From Verrucomicrobiota bacterium (GTDB lineage Bacteria; Verrucomicrobiota; Kiritimatiellia; Kiritimatiellales; Tichowtungiaceae): a DNA stretch of 11,441 nucleotides. The notes beneath the pieces were generated by a model. The model did no database searches and was not told the DNA's origin. It saw nothing but the letters and a program-made list of their open reading frames with translations. Shown here one piece after another: positions 7,501-11,441 of the stretch. The DNA is taken from the NCBI GenBank assembly GCA_020853375.1, contig JADYZA010000189.1, positions 1-11,441 of the forward strand, written 5' to 3'. Made by a program: the position numbers and the translations under genes. Position 1 is the stretch's first letter. Each line of letters opens with the position of its first letter.

Positions 7501-10500
7501 GCGGGAAAAGTTTCTGCGGGAAATTTCCAAGGATTGGCCACGCTTTATTCGCCGCGCCGTTTTCGCCGACCTCCACGATGAAAAGAATCCGTCCGGCAGG
7601 ATCCACATTTTCAAATGCGCAGCGGCTGATGCCAAAGCCGTTCGAGGTCAGGAATGAATTGAGCTCGCCGCTTTGCTTGAGCTCGATCTCGTATTTTTTG
7701 TTAATCAAACCAAACGATGGCCCGGCTTCCTTTTCGTGGCGTTCGCGGATTTTGCGCCGCAGCGAAAAAAGGAGCGTCACGATGCCCGCCGCCGCGACAG
7801 TCATCAGAATCAGCGTGATCAGCCCCGGCGCGGTGGCGGCCTGTTTCGCCTGAATGGCGGCGCCGACGCTGAACACCTGCGCCCACTGTTCGCCTTTCGG
7901 CAGATAGAACGGAATCAGCAGCGGAGCCCAGGTGGTGAAGCGTTTCACCCCTTCCGGAATAAAGCGGGCCGTCGCTTCAGGGCCGACAAATGTGGCGCAA
8001 CGCTCATCAAGGCGGTCTACGCCAAGGAACGAAAGATTCACCAGCGTCGCGACGCGCAACCCCATGTGGTCGATCCAGATCAGAATCTGGAACCACGCAT
8101 AGCCGATGATCCAGCTGAACACCGTCAGGCTCCACGCCGTAAATCCGGACGCGTCACGGGTTATACTGTTGAAGATGGCGAAGAACGTGCGGATGAGTCC
8201 GTCCTGATTGTACCAGGTCGCATCGGCCATCGGACGCAGGAAGGTGAAAATCAGCGGCGCCATCCAAAGGCCCCAGCGCAGAACATAGACCGTGCCGTCG
8301 GCCAGATCGATCACGCCGCCGCGGGTCGCAATGCGTTTGATGGAGGAAACATCGCGGTTGAGCAGAGCAGAGAGAAACGCTTTGTTAATCGCGAAAAGCG
8401 GCGCGGCAATTCCCCAGCCGATCACGCCCATCAGGGCTTCGTTGAAAAGAATCTTCGCGCCGCCGGAGGCCGCGGAAAGCTTGATGTGCCCCCAGCGGCT
8501 GATCAGCGCGGTGTATTCGTTCGGCGCGGTGGTGCGCAGCTGCTGACAGCGCGTGACAATTTCCGCCGGATTGAGACCGAAGCTGTTGTAGAGATCAAAC
8601 TTGGTTCCAATGATTGGAAGCTGCGCCGCGTCGAGGTAGAAGCCGATGCCCGCGCCGATGAAGGCGCCCAGTCCGCTTTCCACGAGGTAATAGCGCCAGG
8701 ATTTTACACTGCCGGTTCCCCGCGCGCTGAACAGCAGGTCGCGGATTACACTCACGCCGCCGAAGGCCGCCGCGCCCGCCAGAAGACCGAACCAGACCCG
8801 CTGTGAAGTCGCAAGGCTGGCGAAATCAATCATCAGACCGGTAGCAAATGAAAGCCCGAGAACGAGTCCGCGGAAATACAGCACCGGATCTCTGTAGGCG
8901 CAGGCGGCGCGGCCAAAAAACGACTGACTTCCGTCAAAGGTTTCGATCACGGTTTTGAGCAGTGGGAAGAGCACCACGCCAACCAATGTCAGCAAGGCCA
9001 CCGGAGAGGCGGCGTAAAAACTCTGCAACCAGGATGCGTCGACCAGCGCATGAAACAGCTGAAGAAGACCCATCAGTACGCCGCTGAACACCATCCCTTT
9101 TTTCATTCCGCGAATCGCGCCGTCCTGCGCCACGGCGCCGGATGGTGGAGTCCCGTGTATCGCGCCAAGAATCAGTCCGGTGAAAAGGTAAACAATTCCC
9201 CAAAGCGGCGCCTGCGAAAACATGGTGGCGAGCACCGCAACGAAGGGCCGGAAAAACACCGGAAGCGCGGCGACGGACGATCCGGAGCCGAAATCGGCAA
9301 TCATCGGCGAAGCAGTCACGAGCAGGGACAGCACGAACAGCGCGCGGTGAATTTTCAGCGAGAACAACGGACGTTCACGGCTGATCAGCGATGAGACGTT
9401 GGCAATAAATTCGCCGGCGCAGAAAATCAGCAGAGCCTGCAACGCGAAATGATGAAACGACTGCACCGCCAGCAGAAGGCCGAAAATAAAAGGCGCCGCC
9501 GTGATGATTCCGCCGCCGATAAGGCCAAGATGTTTCCGCCGCGCCTTAAGGCGACAGACGTTGGCAATGTGATAGATCAGAACAAACAGCGCCGCGCCGA
9601 AGCCGCTGAGCTGAAAAAATCCCGACAGAGAACCGGGGGCCAGCCAGAGAACCTCTTTACTGGCGGCGGCGGCCAGCAAGCCGGGAAACAACGCACTTCG
9701 CAACGTTTCACCCGCAAAGACCGGACGGCCCGCCAGCGTGATTTTGAGCAACAGGCTGACGACCACGCTGGCGGCGGCGACATAGAAACAGAACCAGCCG
9801 GAGTCGAGCGGATTCGATTTGCCGAGCGAATAAACGCCCAGCACGGACGAGGCAATCAGCACCGTGGCGACACCAAAACACAGGTCGCGGGCAAAGCCCT
9901 TCACAGCAACTTTCATTTTCCGGCGGATCACCGCCACCAGCAGACTCAGCAACAGACTGAACACCGCGATGCCGCCGAGCCTTCCCCAAAGTGTGGCGCG
10001 GAGTTTCTGCCACAGCGGAAGTTCCCGAAAGGTCATATCCAGCCGGATGCGGCCGACCGCCGGATTGTCGCCACCCGTGCGCTGAATCAGCAAAACCGTT
10101 TCCTTGAGCGTTCCGATTTTATTCCAGTCGATCAGCTCGCGCGTCGTGTTCCAGCCCGGGCCGGGCCGCACCGGAAAACGCTGGGTTCCGGAAGAGCCTT
10201 TGATTTCGACGGCCAGCGCAATCTCGGAAAGGCTGTCTTCGGGAATGTAGATTCCGAGTTCGACAATATCGACGGACCCTTTAGCCAGCGCGGCGGGATA
10301 TTCTTTGGCCCAGACTCCGGCGGCGGTCCGGTCAGGAATGGAATAATTGATGATCAGCAAATCGTGGTTGATCGGCGCTTCCTCAAACTCGCGGGAAATT
10401 GCCGCCTGCGCCGCGCCGATGTTGAAACTGCCCTGCTGCTTCGCATCAATAAAGCCGACTGGAGCCGCCTGAGAACAAACGGCATACAACCACGTCGCCA

Positions 10501-10534
10501 GAAAAATTCCATACCATCCGATACTTTTTGCCAT
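4529..10534 (-). CDS. Giant membrane protein with C-terminal GH94-type phosphorylase module, no GT84 domain
   Basis: From ATG 10534 the protein has 2001 residues; an in-frame ATG at 10600 would give 2023. The shorter start is chosen because AGGG lies seven bases upstream, a signal peptide begins at once (MAKSIGWYGIFLATWLYAVCSQA, residues 1-23), and the 10600 start has no ribosome site and abuts a terminator. Residues about 26-173 look like a carbohydrate-binding-type beta-sandwich. Residues about 184-924 hold roughly 20 hydrophobic segments. Two beta-sandwich domains of the GH94/NdvB kind follow (about 943-1193 and 1218-1498), then the (alpha/alpha)6 catalytic domain (about 1513-1983). Visible GH94 signatures are FRDQLQD (1571-1577), GDWNDG with the expected acid (1713-1718), REN...H (1862-1869) and TGAAGW (1948-1953), which matches the family's phosphate-binding TG. 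The order mirrors the end of cyclic beta-1,2-glucan synthase, but I see no glycosyltransferase domain. GH94 enzymes phosphorolyse beta-linked glucans or the reverse; the actual substrate is unknown. Basic residues after the last membrane segment (RRKIRER) put the catalytic part in the cytosol. Confidence 0.85.
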   Translation of the reverse strand: MAKSIGWYGIFLATWLYAVCSQAAPVGFIDAKQQGSFNIGAAQAAISREFEEAPINHDLLIINYSIPDRTAAGVWAKEYPAALAKGSVDIVELGIYIPEDSLSEIALAVEIKGSSGTQRFPVRPGPGWNTTRELIDWNKIGTLKETVLLIQRTGGDNPAVGRIRLDMTFRELPLWQKLRATLWGRLGGIAVFSLLLSLLVAVIRRKMKVAVKGFARDLCFGVATVLIASSVLGVYSLGKSNPLDSGWFCFYVAAASVVVSLLLKITLAGRPVFAGETLRSALFPGLLAAAASKEVLWLAPGSLSGFFQLSGFGAALFVLIYHIANVCRLKARRKHLGLIGGGIITAAPFIFGLLLAVQSFHHFALQALLIFCAGEFIANVSSLISRERPLFSLKIHRALFVLSLLVTASPMIADFGSGSSVAALPVFFRPFVAVLATMFSQAPLWGIVYLFTGLILGAIHGTPPSGAVAQDGAIRGMKKGMVFSGVLMGLLQLFHALVDASWLQSFYAASPVALLTLVGVVLFPLLKTVIETFDGSQSFFGRAACAYRDPVLYFRGLVLGLSFATGLMIDFASLATSQRVWFGLLAGAAAFGGVSVIRDLLFSARGTGSVKSWRYYLVESGLGAFIGAGIGFYLDAAQLPIIGTKFDLYNSFGLNPAEIVTRCQQLRTTAPNEYTALISRWGHIKLSAASGGAKILFNEALMGVIGWGIAAPLFAINKAFLSALLNRDVSSIKRIATRGGVIDLADGTVYVLRWGLWMAPLIFTFLRPMADATWYNQDGLIRTFFAIFNSITRDASGFTAWSLTVFSWIIGYAWFQILIWIDHMGLRVATLVNLSFLGVDRLDERCATFVGPEATARFIPEGVKRFTTWAPLLIPFYLPKGEQWAQVFSVGAAIQAKQAATAPGLITLILMTVAAAGIVTLLFSLRRKIRERHEKEAGPSFGLINKKYEIELKQSGELNSFLTSNGFGISRCAFENVDPAGRILFIVEVGENGAANKAWPILGNFPQKLFPPSAFEGDSDRIRVVNTSNEVRATVTIRLPNRDDAVELWTVELEDLSGKARDLKIVPYLEWMLNRADADRNHTQYNRLYPEMSYHSDLNAILAFHRNTKLYGILASADTPAGVLTGRIEFIGRAGNIWAPRVLETLAFREACDSDACPTFDPIGSLLLNAPLAANGRLTHRILIGGCEHKDRAAQMIMKHLRPQAIQPLRERGNPEPHLKIGHGEILDGTPERYTEYTDNGNTLRVLTPFTPRPFDHEMANALGHIVAVTNHGLHSSASGNAQQNRLTPDWADLTGSQVPSEAVYLYDEKSGDWFSPCYDPLKDKTAAHDVLFSLDGSAVFKMKKGGLETELSVHVPLNEPAGVYILKIRNTGIAPRRLRVAPYFQIALAHSPEQAGALLISRDAASAALYFENPRNRFRTGSCFAAMSEPVEQFATRRDQFFGAGRPFARPAMVETGTPAPAAGDEFPVAALLTTVEIPAGGEKVISIVLGEADSRKQAEVCVKKFQSLEHAEHSLQITRDWWMALQSTLKIETSDPEFDAYVKWMKYQTLSERIWARKGFYQASGAFGFRDQLQDTVNMIWVDPSLARTQLLLHAAQQFPEGDTAHWFFLQQDGRTGFLSRSHASDNLIWLGWGVGEYVRMTGDKTLLDEQVSYLKAEIPLPPLPAGKHGLGFFPLRSPRSDSVYKHVMRAVDLVLNKRMGRHGLPLMGTGDWNDGLDEIGSKGRGESVWMAFFLICVLKNLLPIIGERDGNRRRHHYEQELRRLRRNIEKVWRTDRYLRAIHDDGTEIGKEGAGYWETDALGAAWAVFAGVNPERSRIALDTALRVLEREKVICLGWPALRENTKPYLGRSSTYPEGVRENGMYSHGVQWLTRACRLLAEQFAAQGDEATAKHYRDAAVRLWYKISAIPHTHGAEIENYGGQPNQQCADYLTVHDSGRMIWSGYTGAAGWMLRQACESVIGATLVDNDVVLPNDMTEPRGGLTIKRLRRNLAKSPLKG
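5287..5301. repeat. Palindromic repeat copy 3, CTCCAA-TGA-TTGGAA
   Basis: One mismatch in the left arm. It lies inside the catalytic domain of the large gene, where the minus strand encodes L-P-I-I-G. Confidence 0.7.
6001..6017. repeat. Palindromic repeat copy 4, G-TTCCAA-GGA-TTGGAA-C
   Basis: Seven-base perfect arms with centre GGA, the longest copy here. It is inside the large gene and encodes F-Q-S-L-E, in a different codon phase from copies 3, 5 and 6. Confidence 0.8.
7525..7539. repeat. Palindromic repeat copy 5, TTCCAA-GGA-TTGGCC
   Basis: The outer two bases of the right arm differ from the consensus; the CCAA-N3-TTGG core is intact. It is inside the large gene and encodes W-P-I-L-G. 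Confidence 0.65.
8605..8619. repeat. Palindromic repeat copy 6, TTCCAA-TGA-TTGGAA
   Basis: Perfect six-base arms, in the membrane-domain part of the large gene, encoding L-P-I-I-G. Core and centre are the same as in copy 3, though the two lie in unrelated protein domains. Confidence 0.8.
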
Positions 10535-10541
10535 GCGCAAA

Positions 10542-10548
10542 CCCTGCC
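10542..10548 (-). promoter_or_regulatory. Shine-Dalgarno-like site for the 10534 start
   Basis: The minus strand reads GGCAGGG followed by seven bases and ATG. It is a moderate match, but better than anything before the in-frame ATG at 10600, and it supports the shorter protein. Confidence 0.4.
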
Positions 10549-10568
10549 TGTTCCCGTTGCGCAGTGCA

Positions 10569-10584
10569 ATCCAATGTTTGGAAT
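10569..10584. repeat. Palindromic repeat copy 7, ATCCAA-TGT-TTGGAAT
   Basis: Five-base perfect arms TCCAA/TTGGA with centre TGT. If the large gene starts at 10534, this copy lies in its leader, between the terminator and the ribosome site. Confidence 0.7.
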
Positions 10585-10611
10585 CGGGGTTGATTTGCAT
10601 GGTTTTAAATC

Positions 10612-10642
10612 AAAAAAGCGCCCCGCAAATGCGGAGCGCTTT
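10612..10642 (-). terminator. Intrinsic terminator of the porin gene
   Basis: The arms AAAGCGC (10615-10621) and GCGCTTT (10636-10642) enclose a second stem CCGC/GCGG (10623-10626 and 10631-10634) with loop AAAT; one C-A mismatch separates the two stems. On the minus strand the hairpin runs into six Ts. It lies 25 bases after the porin stop codon and just before the large gene, so those two genes are probably not one simple transcript. T-rich sequence on the plus-strand side could let it work both ways. Confidence 0.8.
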
Positions 10643-10667
10643 CGCCCTTTTCGTTTTTTACCTTCGA

Positions 10668-11441
10668 CTAGAAATCGTAGGTGACGAAGAGTCGGGCATC
10701 GGTGGCGACGGTGTCGTCCGCGGCGCTCTTGCTGTCGCGGTAACCCGCGCCGACTTTGAGTGCAACAGTGAACCGGTCGGTGATCGGTTGCTTCACGACG
10801 AAGTCGAGCTCCTGCCCGTCTTTCATCCCCTTGGTAACGACATCCTGGCACGTATAGTTGTAGAGTGCGTAGAGCGAGGTTTTGCCGATTTTCGTGGTCG
10901 CTTTGAGGTAATAGTTATCCGCGCCGCCGTTAAAAATCCCAGAGTAAATCATCATGGAAGATCCCAGTGGATGATTGATACCGGTTCTGTTTTCTTCAAA
11001 CAGAAGGCTGTCGCCATGAATGCTCAATACGCCGGGCTCAAGCGTCACTCCGCCAACTTTTTGCTGCACTGAGGCGCCGTACATATCGGAAGTGCGATCC
11101 GTTCCCCGGCCAACATCGCTCTCGTGGCGGTAGTAACCGTTGAGAGCCGTGCCGTCGCAAACGGTATATTTCACCCGTCCGCCAGCGACATTAGCAATGT
11201 CATAGGCGTAGGCGTCATAAACAGCGACTTCCAGATTGGTAATGCTGTTGTTGACCGCCTCGACCCAGCTTACTCCGCGGGTGGCATAGTTGGTGGTTCC
11301 AAGGGTGTCTTCGATGTTTTTGAAGCGCCATTTGTCTTCATCGTCCTGCCAGTTGCTAAGGCGATCCGCATGCCCGACTGTCAGTCCGGTGTGTGGAATA
11401 TCTTTCGTCGTTAGAAGCACCGCTTCGAGCGAACGAGGCTT
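10668..11441 (-). CDS. Outer-membrane porin, C-terminal part (5' end beyond window)
   Basis: The frame is open to the right edge (K-P-R-S-L-E-A-V-L-L...), so the start and signal peptide are outside; the GTG at 11420 is probably internal. The visible 257 codons show alternating polar and aromatic beta-strands with short turns, for example TNLEVAVYDAYAYDIAN, then GRVKYTVCDGTALNGYYRHES, DNYYLKATTKIGKTSLYALYNYT and DRFTVALKVGAGYRDSK. The protein ends in LFVTYDF, the terminal-phenylalanine strand recognised by the BAM complex. The segment IPHTGLTVGHADRLSNWQD resembles OprD-type and other major outer-membrane porins that carry small solutes. The solute cannot be predicted. Its neighbour is a GH94-type protein, so an oligosaccharide is a natural guess only. 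A strong terminator follows the gene. Confidence 0.78.
   Translation of the reverse strand, partial: KPRSLEAVLLTTKDIPHTGLTVGHADRLSNWQDDEDKWRFKNIEDTLGTTNYATRGVSWVEAVNNSITNLEVAVYDAYAYDIANVAGGRVKYTVCDGTALNGYYRHESDVGRGTDRTSDMYGASVQQKVGGVTLEPGVLSIHGDSLLFEENRTGINHPLGSSMMIYSGIFNGGADNYYLKATTKIGKTSLYALYNYTCQDVVTKGMKDGQELDFVVKQPITDRFTVALKVGAGYRDSKSAADDTVATDARLFVTYDF

Noticed and set aside
7673..8806. Plus-strand open frame of 377 codons
   Set aside because: Antisense shadow of the same gene, with low-complexity charged composition and no family signature.
4529..10534. Naming the large gene ndvB or chvB (cyclic beta-1,2-glucan synthase)
   Set aside because: Only the beta-sandwich and GH94 parts match; the GT84 synthase domain that defines those genes is not visible.
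9449..10684. Plus-strand open frame of 411 codons
   Set aside because: It is antisense to the well-supported large membrane gene; its product is rich in R, Q and D without recognisable domains, and such frames arise from high GC at codon position three.

Overview
The window looks like a piece of a Gram-negative-type bacterial chromosome: it has an outer-membrane porin with a C-terminal aromatic residue, several signal peptides, and envelope proteins of the AsmA and DUF4340 kinds. The gene set, with DUF4340 followed by an AsmA-like protein and a giant GH94-type membrane protein, together with the style of intergenic micro-repeats, is most reminiscent of the PVC superphylum (Kiritimatiellota, Verrucomicrobiota or Lentisphaerota). 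This is a judgement from general knowledge; there is no rRNA or marker gene here to settle it. No tRNA, rRNA, CRISPR array, transposase or phage gene was seen.

Layout. Bases 1-3538 carry two plus-strand genes that overlap and are probably co-translated: the 3' part of a DUF4340 protein (5' end outside the window) and an AsmA-like envelope protein. They converge on a minus-strand block. Reading leftwards from the right edge, that block is the 3' part of a porin gene (runs off the window), an intrinsic terminator, a very large gene (10534 to 4529, about 2000 residues), and a SIMPL/DUF541 periplasmic protein (4344 to 3649). The large protein has a signal peptide, a possible carbohydrate-binding beta-sandwich, about 20 membrane segments and a C-terminal GH94-type carbohydrate phosphorylase module. 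It resembles the C-terminal half of cyclic beta-1,2-glucan synthase (NdvB/ChvB), but I see no glycosyltransferase (GT84) domain; membrane segments occupy that place.

How the genes may work together (inference). Porin, polytopic membrane protein and a predicted cytosolic GH94 module could form a route that moves an oligosaccharide or glucan across the envelope and cleaves, trims or builds it by phosphorolysis chemistry. The plus-strand pair belongs to envelope maintenance: DUF4340 proteins commonly sit beside Gld-type ABC transporters, and AsmA-like proteins are linked to lipid transport.

The most striking non-genic signal is a 15-base palindrome, TTCCAA-N3-TTGGAA. It occurs seven times between 3584 and 10582, in intergenic DNA and inside the large gene in different reading phases; the CCAA-N3-TTGG core is expected about 0.2 times by chance in this window. 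The two intergenic gaps around the low-GC SIMPL gene also hold short-period micro-repeats (9-mers ending in AAG, a CACAGAGGC-type string, and 7-mers of the form NAANNGG).
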